33,868 bases of DNA from Chromera velia (GCA_018398765.1 JAHBMJ010001226.1:1-33868); one strand, 5' to 3'; shown: positions 1 through 12,245, counted from the first letter of the stretch. A program made the numbers and translations. The notes: generated from the letters alone by a model not told the origin.

Positions 1-541
1 AAGTAAGGAAGCAGGGGGAATCCTTATGTAGTGCATACAGTAAGGCCTCCTTTTGCTATACAGTGTGTGCTGCAGTATGCATGCGTGTTTTAGTGTAGTG
101 TGTGCATGTTTATGCAATGAGAACGTGTATGAACTTTCAACCGCGTATTCATATGATATGTCATTTGCTAGTTTAATAAGTTTATAAATAGTAAGATTTT
201 ATAAAATTCTAGTAACACTGTAACACAGTCTAGTATAGTAACTGTTACACTACTGCCTATTAACAGTGCCTAACAGCTAGATAGCCCCTGTTTATCTTTT
301 TCAAAACCAATTTTTTATAGTTATAAACTATATTAAAAAAAAAAAAATCAAAAATGTAGCCGGAGCCCCCCGGACCCCCCCTTAATTAATTTAGGAATAT
401 ATTCCTGAATATATTCCTGATTATATTACTTTTGAAGTGAGTAACTAGTGAATAAATATATTCCATGATTAAACACCTTTGCTTAGTAGTTAGCATGCAG
501 CATACCAAGTGAAAATGTTTTTTTCTAGTTTTTAAAAAACA

Positions 542-575
<34 letters not shown>

Positions 576-867
576 AAACTAATTAAAAAAAAATACTACA
601 ATAAAAAAATACTAATTATTTAATTGATTATAGCCATCAATCATCTACTACTAGTCAATCATACAATAATATACATACTATATAAAAGTAACAAGTTTTT
701 TATTATCATCATTATCATTCATTGATCATCATCATTATCATGAACCAAGCGCACATACAGCCAAACTAGCGCAGCCCTAAACGCAACCATTGCCAACCAA
801 AATATTCATTTTGATATTTAAAGTGCTAGTCCAAGGCCCACACCTCATTAAGCGTATTAATAGGTTT
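1..867. other. AT-rich intergenic region
   Basis: No supportable gene. The stretch is strongly AT-rich, with a poly-A run near 333-346, an (AT)n tract near 548-576 and loose ATC/ATT-rich repeats at 700-745. It lies downstream of the stop codon of the minus-strand transporter gene, so the right edge probably includes that gene's 3' UTR. The segment around 660-700 resembles another AT-rich segment near 10615-10680. Confidence 0.6.
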
Positions 868-3202
868 TCAAATGGTACGTTGTACCTCCCCTCGATTTCG
901 CGCCAGAGGGGCAGCACAAAAGAATGCAACAGAAAATCCAACCAGAGACAAGGCGAGCAGCTTGCAAGATTCAGAGAATGAGAAATACTCTCCCGCAAGA
1001 CCCCCGATCATAGGACCGACGCCCTCTCCCAACCCATACGATACCGCCCCCATCGCAACCACACCATCTATCCCACCACTGTCTCCTGCACCCACACTCA
1101 CTCTCCGTCCCGACCCGCCACTCACACTGCGTACCAAGTTTGAACCAACGCGCGCAGTCAGTGCAGTTGAGGGGACATGTGCGGACTCAAAGTCAACTCC
1201 AGGCTGACCGTGTCGGACTTCCAGGGAAGCCGCTGGGGTTGTGGCTTCAGCTGGATGTGAGCCCTTTTGTGCTTCTTTGTCTCTATCAGTTTCTTCACCT
1301 TGAAGTTCTCCCTCTTCCTCCCCTACGCCTACAGCTTTGACAGACAGGGGAGTGAGGGGTACTGTGGTGACATTGAAAGAAGCGCCCATCAACAGCAGCC
1401 CCCCAAGAGTCAAACCCCACGCAGCAGAGTCTGACTTGGATTCGGACCCCGTAACTAGGCTGAAAGACGATCCTAGTTCATCAGCTACACCGAGCAGGTA
1501 CAGCCCTGCAGCCATGCCCAAAAGACCAATGGAGACTTCCTTTTCCTGCCATGCTGTGGGTAGAAGGTCAGTCAGTCTGCCCACAGGCCAGGAAAAGAGA
1601 AGGAGAGTAATCGAAGGGACCATCCAGACTAGTCCGATCACTCTACTATCTTTCACACCTAGTCCCCTCTGCAAATGGTTGGAAAGAAGGGGTTCCAGAA
1701 AACCCCACGGAAGACAGCACAGGACCTCAGTTGTGAGAATGAGGAGCTGGTAGGGATCCTGGAGAAGACTGAAAATCCCGCTTTGCGGGTCCTTAGAATT
1801 ATTTTCTCCCTCTGCATGCACACACCCCTCGAGGTCACTCTCACAAAACCCCTCCCGAGCCTTCCTTCCGTATTTAACTGTCCCACCTTCTCCCTTGTCT
1901 TCAATCGAGTCCACCAACAACCGAGGTTCGACCTCAATGCCCCCTGCCAGCAGACCTTCTCTCAAATTGCCCTGAACCTCAGACGTCTCTGTAGGGGCTG
2001 TCTGTGTTGCGCTGCCTGGAGAAGGAAACCGGAGAAGCCAGGGGAGGAGAGGAGTAGAGAGCAGAACAAAACCCCCGACGGCTGCAAATGGAAGGGATAC
2101 GCCCCCTACCTGGAAGAGAACCCCACCTATTGGGGGACCCAGGAGGAACCCTAACGAATTGAAAGCAGAGAACAAACCACCGACCTCCCCCTCACCCCCT
2201 TTGCTTCTTTCCAGAGCGACGGCATAGATCAGAGACGCAGTCATTCCACCGGCAATCCCTGCAGTCACACAACTTAGCGCAAACGGGAAAGAAATGCGCA
2301 AAAGACCCCGGCACGTAATGCATCCGAGAGGTGGCTGCACGAAATAAACCCCAAAGGGGTGGTTGATTTTTTTGTTTTAAGAGTTGCGTTCATCAGTCTC
2401 AAGTTTCATACTCGCCAAGTTTGTCATGAACCTGATCGACATTCATCGAAAGTGAGGACAACAAAGTGCAGGTCACAAATTGTTGGATGTTTGACTCTCA
2501 CTTCCAACATCCAACGGCAGTCTCTGATTTCTTTTACCATTCGGACGACAGACCCATTGATTTGGTCTTCCCCTTCCCAGCTAGTTTGGGCCTGTCTGTA
2601 GGCCTTCGTGGCTGTTTAAACTTTGATAGCTGGCCTGACTAAATGCCGTCTCGTGCATGCTCTTCTCACTGCATGAGGCTTCGGACTGCTTGACGGACCT
2701 TGCATGATTCTGCAAACGAACAAGAGAGGCAGAAGAGTCGAATCATTGCTCGTGATCAAAAAAGAGAGTCCGAAGAACATTCCGAAGAGACCCTCACAGA
2801 CCACCCCGAGGTAGAGCGCAAACTTTCGGCCCATGACGCGACTCAGAAAAATGAACAATCCCGTTGTCACCAGCTGGGAAATCGAGTAACATCCAAACTG
2901 CAATCAGATTCACAAAGGAAGAAGGCTTTTTGGCCAAATTCATACTGCGCAAGATGGATCCATCAACATGGCGACGTCTGAGTTTGTGGTCACTTTTGAC
3001 TGCTGTGCAGAGAAACCGAAGATGCATGCACACGCATCCTTTTGGTTTCACCGACCAGTGCGCCCACAAGGCCAGAGGGAATCTTCAGAGATTTCAAGGT
3101 CTGCGGTAGGAATACAGAGGGAAGGGAGCTCAGCATGCTGGAAGTCAGCTGTTGGACAGCAAGCAAGAATGCTACAGGAAGAGCAACGGAAGACACGGCC
3201 AT
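868..3202 (-). CDS. MFS transporter, SLC18B1-like, 3 exons
   Basis: Exons on the minus strand are 3202-3056, 2897-2699 and 2258-868. The phases join exactly to give 578 residues plus stop. The ATG at 3202 was chosen because TM1 (about residues 3-25) follows at once. Exon 2 carries the TM2 region, an RVMGRK loop like the MFS motif A, and LLFVCRIMQG. Splicing restores MQGIAGGMTAS, and exon 3 continues with GLFSAFNSLGFLLGPPIGG, a signature of the vesicular-amine/SLC18 branch of major facilitators. About 12 membrane segments are expected. Two hydrophilic insertions stand out: one of about 85 residues between TM6 and TM7, and one of about 95 residues, rich in Glu, Ser and Gly, before TM11. The family exports small organic cations or polyamines; the substrate here cannot be read from sequence. 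The introns are 158 and 440 bases, with donors GTCGGT and GTCCGT. It is head-to-head with the WD40-like gene at 4233. Confidence 0.85.
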
Positions 3203-4232
3203 CTCTCTACGGGGAGTGTTGTTTGGATTCAAAGTTCAAACTGCATGTGTTGTTGAAATCGAAGTCTCGACGAATCCTCTTTGGAACTTCCAAGTCGTGC
3301 CGTTGGGTATCATCAACGATTATTATCCACCTTCAAAATCCTTCAACTGTACCAATCTTCTGCTCCATGAGAGTAGGCATTGCAGCTTAGTACACGACAG
3401 TGTCAGTTCGTGGACTGTCACACGAGTTGCACCATTGCATGCAGTGTTGCTAACTGCATGTCGCATGTTGCATTTAATTGATTGAAGTGTTGCAGTGGAT
3501 GCATGCATGCACGCGATCGAGTCTGCATGCCCATGCACACGCCATCTCGAGCCCTTGAAATGTATTGTCAGTCGAACAATGATCCCAGTATTAGGTCAGA
3601 TCCAGTATACACGCAGTCGTGCAGACATGTTTCTTGATTACCCTGCACGCAGTTTTCTAAGTGCACGGGTGCGAATCTGCAGGGACCCGAAAGTGAAGTG
3701 AAGTGAAGTGAAGTGAAGTGAAGTGAAGTGAAGCGAAGGGGTCCAATGAGTACGGAGACGGCCCAGGTCGAGAATTGGAAGTGGTGTCCCGAAGAGACGG
3801 AAAAGAGGCATCACGCTCGGGCCCTCTTGGCGTGTGCGAAAGCATCCAGTGTCCCGGATCTCCCTCGAGTTTGTGACCGCTTTGTAAACCAGAACACGCG
3901 TCTTCATGATCACGTGCTTTCTGGATACGCTCGCGGCACCAGCCGTGAGAGTCACCCTGCCATTCTCCCACCACACGCAAAGGCAACTTCCTGGAATCAG
4001 GATGAGGTAGACGGCAGCTTCACAGAGCAAAGCAGAAGTCCGCGTGGTGTTTGCATTCTCCAACATCTATTCAGCAGCACCCGCACTGCCCCGACCTTTG
4101 TTCCCCTCTTAGACCGGCCTTCTCTCCTCGCCTGTCTTTCTTTCCTTCCCTTTCTCTTCCGGATCTCCCCCTCGTCCTTTCGGGACTCTAATCAGTCAAA
4201 GACTGCACAGCAGAAGACCTCGGGAGCAGAAG
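3203..4232. promoter_or_regulatory. Shared 5' interval of divergent gene pair 1
   Basis: This 1.0-kb gap separates the transporter start (minus) from the proposed WD40-like start (plus), so it should hold both promoters. TGCATGCA palindromes occur near 3436 and 3500-3511 (an extended GCATGCATGC). A pure (AAGTG)n array follows at 3691-3735. No TATA box could be assigned. An open frame crosses 3728-4564, but it runs through microsatellites and is not treated as coding. Confidence 0.45.
3691..3735. repeat. (AAGTG)n pentanucleotide microsatellite
   Basis: Eight near-perfect consecutive AAGTG units, ending with one AAGCG variant. The array lies in the interval between two divergently transcribed genes. 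Its reverse complement gives a periodic SLHFT open frame that should not be read as protein. Confidence 0.95.
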
Positions 4233-7200
4233 ATGGTTGGGGGATTGAGAGCTTCACACGCGCGTCTTCATTCTTGCTGGCTACACTCGCAGTGCGAAAA
4301 TGGGGACCCCCCGAGATTTTGGGTCTCTCGAGTGTCTCTCAATCAGATCCGGAGGTTGGTGTCTCTCTCCCATGGTACCTTTTTCCCGTTTTCCTTGTCC
4401 TATCTCTCTCTGTCTCTGCGTGCGCGTGCGCGCGCGTGCGTGTGTGTGTGAGAGAGAGAGAGAGTGAGTGTGTGTGGGAGAGACACAGACAGACAGACAG
4501 AGACAGACAGACAGACAGACAAACAGAGAAACAGGCTGGCGAAGATGGACCCGTCGATGAATGACGCAATGAATTGTCACTTCTCTCCCTTCGATCGTTC
4601 TTGCAGGAAAGTCCTTCGCCCGGGTACCATGCAAGGCCCCTCCCTGTCACGCGCCGGGGTAGAGACGCTGTACAGCCTCTACTGTCTGGTGGTGGAGGAG
4701 GGGTGGAGAGGGGCGTCTGGTTGCGGTCAGCCTGGGACAGATGTTCTGCAGTGAGGCATCTCCACAGTGCAGAAAGGTCGATGCACTTCCTGGGCCTGAG
4801 GGAAATGGCGGTCAGTCAGCTCTTTTTTCTTCGGATCTCATCACTGTCGGGTAGATCTTTTGAAGGAAGCACGGTCTGAGCATTTGCCTGCCTGACTGCC
4901 TGTGTGTCTGCGCATGTGCATGCATGCACCTGGACTGGCTCCCAGAATAGAATTCTAAAAAAGAGCATGCATGGTGTTTTGGTGGTCAGGATTTCCAAGT
5001 AAGTATTCGATCAATGTTGCCATGTGCTTTTTCGAATACTCTGCCACTGCAGGAAACGGACCTTATCACAAGTAGCAGCGGAAGGCCTGGGGGCAGTTGC
5101 GTCGCGTCAGTAGAATCGAGAAGAGATTGAGTGTGAATGGCTTGACTCCCGTTGGTTTTCAGATATTTTTGAGGAGCGCCGTACTGCCGATGGAATTGTT
5201 GTCAGAAGGCAGGAGAAGGAAAAACCCCTTTGCGGAGTCAACACGCAGCATGCATAGGGAGGGAAAACGAAAGAAGGCAGGAAGAGAAGTAGAAAAAATG
5301 CTGCCTGAAAGAAGACCTTCAGCAAGAGAAGGAGGGTGTGCTCTGAACAGGAAAGATTAAAAGAAAAAAGTGTGGTGAAGAACAAGCGACGGGAAGCATC
5401 CGCAAGACTATGAGAGTGACACGGCAACGACAAACGCCCTGATTTCCCATTTCATTTGGGCCTTTTGGTCCCTTGTCTTTCAGACTTTCGTTCACAACTG
5501 AATTGGGGTTATTTGTTCGGTAAGTGGTCTTGGTACAGGCATTGTATACAGCTGCTGTGGAAGGAACAGTATGCCTCCAACTAGAGATGATTAAACAGTG
5601 TGCTCACGATTCTGTGTATACACCTCTCCTTCCGTTTGGCTCTCTCCGGTGCCCTCTCTGTCCCCCTTCCTTGTGCAGACAAATTGGTTTGGTGCGGGGA
5701 GGCGGAGATGCATCTTTCTTTTCTCTGAATTCGGATGGGTGCGTCGGCCTGTATCAGAGCGGCCCTGTCTCCCTCTGGCTGTGTGTTATTTCTTTCTGAT
5801 CAAGTCCCGTCTCTTCATGAGCTGTGTGTCATGTGGATGGGTGATTTCTTTCTCGTTCTTGCTCCGCTGCTCTGCTGACCCTGTATTTCTTCTGTGCCGC
5901 GACCATTCATTCATTCACTGAAGGAAACAGGCGGCCTCCCGCTAAGCCTTCTTCCTTTCTGTATTCTTGTGTGCTGCTGCAGAATTTTGTCTCTGTGGGC
6001 GATGAGTGGCAGTCTTCGGCAGAGTCCTGCACGCTTTCGTGCTTTTGACCTTTCAATGAAGGGTTCTGAAGTGCAGACGCAAATTGACGGGCTGGCCTGT
6101 TTGAACAGTCTCCAGGGGGGCCCTTATTTTGTCGTTTTCGAATCGTCAAATTCGTTTGGAAGACTTTCTTCATGTTCCTCCTCTGTTTCGCCTGAAGAGA
6201 AAAAAGAAAATTCTGTCCTCTGCTTGAGAATTCTGAATCTCTCTCCTTGTGGAGCTGAAAGTTCAACGGAACGCAAGAAGGTTTCCAGGCTCTCTGAAGA
6301 AGGGAAGGACATGCTGGGATCTCCTCATGCATCGAGGGGTGAGACGATCCGGGTTGCTATGCCTCCTCATTCTCTGAAGAACTTTTCCAAACCTGTGGCG
6401 GGCTCCTCGGTTTCTCATCTCCGGGTGCACGAGGCCGAAGCAGTGGCCTCTGGCGGGTGTGGTGAGTCCCTTTCCGCATGTCTCTCTTTCGCTTTCTAAG
6501 TGTCTCCCTGACGGTGTGATTGCAAGCAAGAATGCGCGCACGCAGGTGATGTATGATTCATGGGCCAAAGTGCCAGCCACAAGAATAACGGTGGAAGATT
6601 TTGACGCGACACACAGGTGGATATGCAGACAGACTGCCAGAGCGACATACAGATAGACAAACACACAAACAGGTAGGGGGACAGATAGAAATGAAAGACG
6701 TCTGGGTAGAGAAATGTGTATGATTTTGGCTGTGTGGCAAAAAAAGTCGCCCTGTTCCCTTGACTCCCTTCCATCTGCTGACCTCTCCTCTGCCCTTTAT
6801 TGGTCCGCCTTTCTTGGCCTCGTTGGATTCGCAGGAGTTCGCGAGTTTGTCGGATTCGACTTTCATCTGTCGATCTGCTCTTTTGGCTTTGGTCTGCAGA
6901 GCCTTCTTCGCATCTGTGGTGCCGCTTTCAAGGAAGTGACGACGTTGACTCAGAGGCGGGGAGAGGGGAGACGATCGGGCCAGGCTCAGGGTCTGCTGGC
7001 TCTGCTCCAAGTTCCTTCGTCGTCAGACAACCTGAGGGTCTCGCTCTCCTGGACCTTCAGACAGGAAAGGTCAAACAGGCAGGCAGGCAGGCAGCTTCCT
7101 TGGAGGCAGCTGGACGAATTGAGTGTTGTTCATTTAATTCATGGACACAGAGAGAGAAAGAGAGAGTCAATGCAGAAAGAAAAAGTGTGCAAGAGACTTC

Positions 7201-10031
7201 AACGCTGCTGGCCTACTGTTCCTTTGCATCGAGAGACAGCGAAACAAACTTGGATCTTTTTCTCATCTGTCCGAAAAAGGATTTTTCTTCTTGTTTATGA
7301 AAATTGTTTTTACCCTTCGGTTCTCTTCTTGTCTCCTTCCTGAAGAGCCTCTTTCGCTTGGCAGGCCTGTCTGCCCCTCTCCGAGTAGCGCCCTCCCCTC
7401 TTCCATCATTGCACGGTCCTTCAGATTCCACATGTACGCCTGCATTCGCACTCGTTCTGCATATGCATGCGCAGAGCATTTTCGGGGTGTCTTTGGGGCA
7501 ATGTGGGACCCCATCTGAACGGAATGGGGGGAATGGAGGGCTGAGGACGACTCACCGGGCCCTTTGCAGTCTTCCTCACTCGCCTGCGTGTGTGGTCTGT
7601 CTGTCTGGGCCCGAGAGGGACATCTGTGTCGTGGACAGCAGGTGGAGACCTGAAGGAGCAGTGCAGCGATGCAGGGGTGCAAGTCGTGTCTCCTCTGTAA
7701 GCAGTCAGGGGCGAGGGTTTGTTTCTTGTGGGGGGTCTGTTGATTGTTTCGGATCGTCTGTGGCGGTTGCCGGGGTTGAGGGAGACATTCGGCTGTCTGA
7801 CTTGAGGAGGGCCACATCAAGTATTGGAGGGAGGATATTTGATCAATACCTGCCTGTCCCCTTGGAGGGAGCAGTAAAGCCACCGGAAGAAAAGAACTTG
7901 CAGCTACGACGTGTGGAAATTTTGGAGAGTGCTTGCCGGAAAGTGTCTGGTATCTCCGGCCTTCGCCCTGTTTTGGTAGGACCTTCTGATGCCGGAGTGA
8001 GGGGGGTGTGTCAACATCATCAGCGCACTGGTAGAATCCCTCAAGAGGAAGGGCCTAGTTTAACTTGCGGCTCTGTGCAGACAGGAAGAGGACTCCTCGC
8101 TGTGCCTCCTGGAGAGGCAGTGGCGGCATCTGTTTTGGATGATAACATTGAAGCAGTAAAAGAGTGAGTGTGGCATCAGGTATGCAGACGCAGCCTCAAT
8201 CAAAAGAAGTGCCATGCAGCTGCTTTCTTTCTTTCTTTCTTTCTTTCTTTGTCTTTTTCTAGTTCCCTCCGCTCGAGTCTTGCTGCAGAGAAGAGTAGCA
8301 TGCATCTCCTTTTGCGTTAATCTTTCTGCATCGGTAGAGACGTTTCAAAAATTCACACGACAAAGACAAATGCAGAGATTTCAGAGAGCTGCCCCTCCTT
8401 TATGTAGTTTGACACCTGCAACGTGAAGAAGATGTCGGTGTATGATCTTTTCCCTGCATGTTGCAGTCGAGACCCAGCGCAAAGACCTGTCGTCTCTTTT
8501 CAACAAGGAAGAGCGGTCTCCTGTTCCCACTGGGGATTCGTCTCATCTTCCTCTTCCTCTTCGTTTCTGCATGGGGAGTGTGAGGGAATGCACTCCTCTC
8601 TGTGGGAATCTGGCTCCGGTGTTTTCGTCTGGTCAGTCTGTGTGTGAGAAAAGTGCGTGTGCAGACTCTGAAGACTCATGGACCAGACTGTTTGTAAGGC
8701 TTCTTCCCTTGAAGTGTCCGGCTGGCCATTCGCTCAGTCGGTCAGACAATCAATGAGGCTCGAAAAACAAGAACTTCTCGCGCATAAATAGCACACATTT
8801 GTCTTTTTCCATCGAGAAACGTGGTTTGCTTGCTCGAAAAGGAGGCAAAGACTACCGGCCAGACCAAAAAGGCTCGAAGCGCGTGACACAAACGAAAGTC
8901 TAGAACCCTCTCGACGTCGACCGTCCTCTTCTCTGCTCTTGTCTCCTCTGTCTTCGCTTTTCATTTCATCTTTCTGCTCACCACTTTTCTGGACACAAAT
9001 TTAGGCAGTACACAATTAAGTCTGTATATATATGTACTAAGCAGGCCCGGCTGTTCCGTCTTCATGATGACCGCACGCAGCTGCACTTTTGATATGCATC
9101 CAAAACTTGTTCAGAAAACATCTGACCCTGGGCTGTACTTGTGTGTGCAGGCGGTGGGGTGAGAGCAAGCCGCTGCGCTCATTCCTGTTGGATTCCACCT
9201 GCTCGTTCGTGAATAATAGTACGGAGGAAGCTGTAAACAACAAAAGCCTCCAGCAAAAGGTCTGTCTGTCCTCGATCAAGTTTAGAGTTGTTGGCTTGGT
9301 TTCAGTCAGGGTCAAGCTCCGTTCGTTTTCGCATCTCCCCTTCTCTCTTTCCCTCTCTGCGCTTCCCCGGGAAGCCTTGAAGCTTGTATACCAATTCGAG
9401 GTGCGGTCTGTCTGTGCATTTGGCTGTCTGTCCAGAGCTGTATCTGCGGAGTCAGTCTGCACGGCAGATTGCTGGAACCCTTCTGCATGGGTCTCTTTTC
9501 ATGACGTCGCAGGGGGATGTGCACACTGAAAGACTCGTGTCGCTTGTTTTTTTCATTTTGTCGCTGAAAGCACCTCCTTCTAGTTTCTCTGTTCTTGAGA
9601 TTCTTTTATCAAGAACAACAAGGACTGCATGCCGCCAGAAGCTCAAAACCACGCACTGCCTTTGTCGGTGTGCTATTTTCCCCAAAGAAGTATACGACTT
9701 GTCCGCAATGGATCAAATGAATCTGCAGAGGCCGTCCTGTCCACCCCGAGGCCTCCCTAGGGAAAGTGCCTCTTCAGAGTGTCAGACTGAGGGGGGACTT
9801 TTGAGGACAGACCTCGGGGCCGTCTCCTCAGTCGTCCTTGGGGGGCCCGCAGAGTTGATGAGCCACGCTCCTGACGCACGCCTTCCACCCCCCTTTCTCC
9901 TTACTTCCCATATGAGAGGCGCCGTCGTCCGCTGCTTCTCGGGCAGCTTTGGCGTTCCGTCTGCGCGGCACATTTTGGAGAGCGCGTCGCTCCGTGAGAT
10001 CCCCCCAAGTTGGTGGACGATCAATCTCTGA
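4233..10031 (+). CDS. WD40-repeat-like protein, about 11 exons
   Basis: Proposed exons: 4233-4354, 4607-4702, 5053-5095, 5163-5200, 5679-5738, 5983-6461, 6900-7069, 7475-8163, 8467-8631, 9151-9259 and 9513-10031. All phases are compatible and sum to 829 residues. The ATG at 4233 has a strong context (A at -3, G at +4). The best evidence comes from exon joins that recreate beta-propeller blades: SFFSLNSDG/ILSLWAM across 5738/5983, and SGSGVFVW/RWGESKPLRSF across 8631/9151. Within exons, FVVRQPEGLALLDLQTGK (6900-7069) and SVAVAGVEGDIRLSDLRR (exon ending 8163) look like further blades. Serine-rich stretches separate them. WD40 propellers are scaffolds, and dynein intermediate-chain-like proteins are one possibility, but no subfamily is assigned. 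The four exons before 5679, the 5' edge of the exon at 7475 (7345 is an alternative) and the last exon are weak. No paralogue is visible in the window. Confidence 0.5.
4355..4606 (+). repeat. Compound microsatellite in putative first intron
   Basis: Short TC, GC/GT (about 4415-4450), GA and (GACA)n (about 4485-4521) tracts follow one another inside the proposed first intron of the WD40-like gene. The intron starts GTTGGT and ends in a clear TTCTTGCAG acceptor. The long open frames that cross it in several directions come from low complexity. Confidence 0.7.
8215..8252 (+). repeat. (TTTC)n microsatellite
   Basis: Seven or so consecutive TTTC units in the intron between the exons ending at 8163 and starting at 8467 of the WD40-like gene. 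Confidence 0.9.
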
Positions 10032-11078
10032 CGGCTCAGTGCTCGGATCATGTCGGATCAACAAGGTTTCACCACACTGTATGAAACAATTTGGCAACAC
10101 CACCAGCAACATTACTAGCAAAACGATAAATCTTTTCTTATCATGATTGATAAGTTGATAATATATCTAAGACTACAGATATGTTTAATATACGGTGACA
10201 TATTAAATAATTATTATTATTAATTAGCAATTATTAGCAAATCTATTTTGTTTTACCCTATAGGTTTTACCTAAGTCCCACTTTGTTAATGAAAAACGTT
10301 GTTCTCAATTTCTCGAATAATTTTTATCGTTATGATTATCATATACTGTCACGTATATTACCGTCCCCATCAGTCTATTTCTAGGCATCTAGCTAGGCAT
10401 GATCTAAGGCATCTAGCTAGGCCGGCATACGTCTAACGTTTGACAGAATAAAATTAAAATAAACAGTAAAAAATGTTAGAAAAAATGGAAAGCTTTGAAC
10501 TTAAGTTTGAAGTTAATTCGCTGCAGTGCAGTGATTAGTTAAATGATTCCTTTAAGTTCAATATTTAAGCTAAAATATGTAAATTAAGCTACTAATATCC
10601 TATAGCTAGTGGCGAGTAATATATAAAAAAAGTCAAGCAGTTATAGTTTTTTATCATCATCATCATCATCATACGCTATCGCCATCGGCCTATGAATAGG
10701 CGTCTAAGTTGAACGGTCTAACGTTCAGCGGCAATGCACAAGACAGTTCAGACCCACTGTTCGGTTCTTTACAGCAGCAATTCACCTAGCAATTCACTTT
10801 GATTTAAGTCTTTAAATTCAATGATGATTGCATGAACACGTTTTTCTGAAAAAATGTACTTGATTGAAAAAAAGCTTCATTTCTAAGCTTGTATCATATT
10901 AACAACAGTGAATACCACTATATAGATACAGAACTTTGTAACAGAAGAGCCACGCCAATTAAGTAAAACCAAAAGAGAAAGGAAAATACAATTAAACGGA
11001 AAGAGATGTGCCGTAAGATTGAGACGAATCAACTGAAATGGTTAGGCGAGTGGGCAAGAACTTGAATACCGAACTCGA
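10032..11078. other. AT-rich convergent intergenic spacer
   Basis: No gene is seen. The plus-strand WD40-like gene ends at 10031 and the minus-strand EEP gene ends at 11079, so both 3' ends lie here. A 16-base direct repeat, AGGCATCTAGCTAGGC, occurs at 10383-10398 and 10407-10422. An (ATC)n tract sits near 10652-10671 and is preceded by TATAAAAAAAGTCAAGCAGTTATAGTTTTTT-like sequence resembling 660-700. Confidence 0.6.
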
Positions 11079-12245
11079 TCAGTACCCGCAGGCACGGAGA
11101 AACAACCATCCTGAGTGAGGAATCAAAGCTGCTGCAAACGCAGTGCTTGAGAATTCGTAGACTTCTTCAGTCTCTGCATTTCTCTTCAAAACCTCTTTCA
11201 CCTCTGGAGACCCTTCGAATGCTTCCCCTCCCTTTGCCTCGAGATCAAACTTCAGACCATAGTGGTCACTCACGAAGATGTTTCTCTTCACGTCTACAGG
11301 CTCATGGGCCCAAAACTCGCACGGAGTTTTTGGAAACAGGGAACACCCCTGTGAGAGGAGAATGCGGTCCAGCCTCATCCTTCTCTTCTCTCCAGGGATG
11401 TACCGAGGAATCATTCTGTTCGAAGCGCTATCGAAACTCTTGCCCTCATCTCCGTCCCCCTCTCTGCCGAAGTGCGTCTCTGCCCAACAATCAAGGAGAT
11501 TGTTGTCCAAAACGATCGCATCCTCGTGGATGTAGTGGAGATTCAGGTCTCCCATAATCAGGAATCCCAGCTCAGCATTCAGCGTGGTGCAAAAGTCAAC
11601 AAGACCCTTTACCTGCACCGCTCTGTGCTTCTTTTTCGCTTCTGTTTGCTGCGAAATCGTGTGCTGAGAACAGATAACGACGCGGGATGGTGTCGACTCG
11701 GCGGCGGCGCCTTCCGACAGCGGCAGTGTGAAGACACCTGCAATGGCCTCACGGTCACTGCCCGAGGGAGGGAAAACAGCATGACAGGACTCGAATGGAA
11801 GTTTGCTCAAGAGTACACAACCGTGGTGGTTTGCGTCCTTGATGGTTTTGTTGGGATGTCCAGGGGCATCGGAGAGGAAGTAGTTCTTCTGAATGTACTC
11901 GGAGCTTCCGAGCATTTCCATGAAAAGGGGGGAGACCTCGTTCAGACCCAGAAAGGTGGGAGAGACTTTTTCGATCCATTGCAGGGCAGCAGGAAAACGA
12001 ACGCTGCTTGCAATGGCTAGGCGGACGGGCCAGGGAAACTGGTCCGTCAGCACATTCAGCGTGGCGGCACGAAACACAAACGTGCCACTTTCAGTAACAC
12101 CATGACAGTCACCCGTGCCACCTTTTTCCACAAAATGGGTGGACGGGGGCTTGAAGCACTCAGGCACATCGCCGTTGCCTGATGCAGGGATCCACTCACC
12201 CACCTCTCCTGATTTCCAAACAAAAGGGGTGACTGCCCTGGACAT
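11079..12245 (-). CDS. Endonuclease/exonuclease/phosphatase family protein
   Basis: A single uninterrupted reading frame of 388 residues from ATG at 12245. It shows the ordered metal-phosphodiesterase motifs of the EEP (DNase I-like) fold: TLNVLTD (Asn64), LGLNEV (Glu103), CSQHT (His195), MGDLNLH (Asp232, Asn234), RLDRILLS (Asp293) and VSDHYGLKFDL (Asp327, His328). All expected catalytic residues are present, so it is probably an active Mg-dependent phosphodiesterase. Relatives include TDP2, neutral sphingomyelinases and deadenylase-type nucleases; the substrate cannot be told from these motifs. About 55 residues precede the fold, with no clear signal peptide. A pyrimidine/AG acceptor-like CCTTCAG lies directly before the ATG, so a 5' UTR intron is possible. 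The gene is head-to-head with the tentative secreted-protein gene at 13069 and lacks introns in its coding part, unlike its neighbours. Confidence 0.85.
   Translation of the reverse strand: MSRAVTPFVWKSGEVGEWIPASGNGDVPECFKPPSTHFVEKGGTGDCHGVTESGTFVFRAATLNVLTDQFPWPVRLAIASSVRFPAALQWIEKVSPTFLGLNEVSPLFMEMLGSSEYIQKNYFLSDAPGHPNKTIKDANHHGCVLLSKLPFESCHAVFPPSGSDREAIAGVFTLPLSEGAAAESTPSRVVICSQHTISQQTEAKKKHRAVQVKGLVDFCTTLNAELGFLIMGDLNLHYIHEDAIVLDNNLLDCWAETHFGREGDGDEGKSFDSASNRMIPRYIPGEKRRMRLDRILLSQGCSLFPKTPCEFWAHEPVDVKRNIFVSDHYGLKFDLEAKGGEAFEGSPEVKEVLKRNAETEEVYEFSSTAFAAALIPHSGWLFLRACGY

Noticed and set aside
2616-2698. Extension of transporter exon 2 beyond MQG
   Set aside because: The extension encodes residues unlike the family. 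Splicing at 2699/2258 restores MQGIAGGMTAS and the correct phase, whereas an alternative GTGAGA donor inserts a non-family segment.
3728-4564. Open frame of 278 codons on the plus strand
   Set aside because: It runs from the AAGTG array through TC, GC, GT, GA and GACA microsatellites, has overlapping open frames on the other strand and shows no domain. The last third is purely low-complexity.
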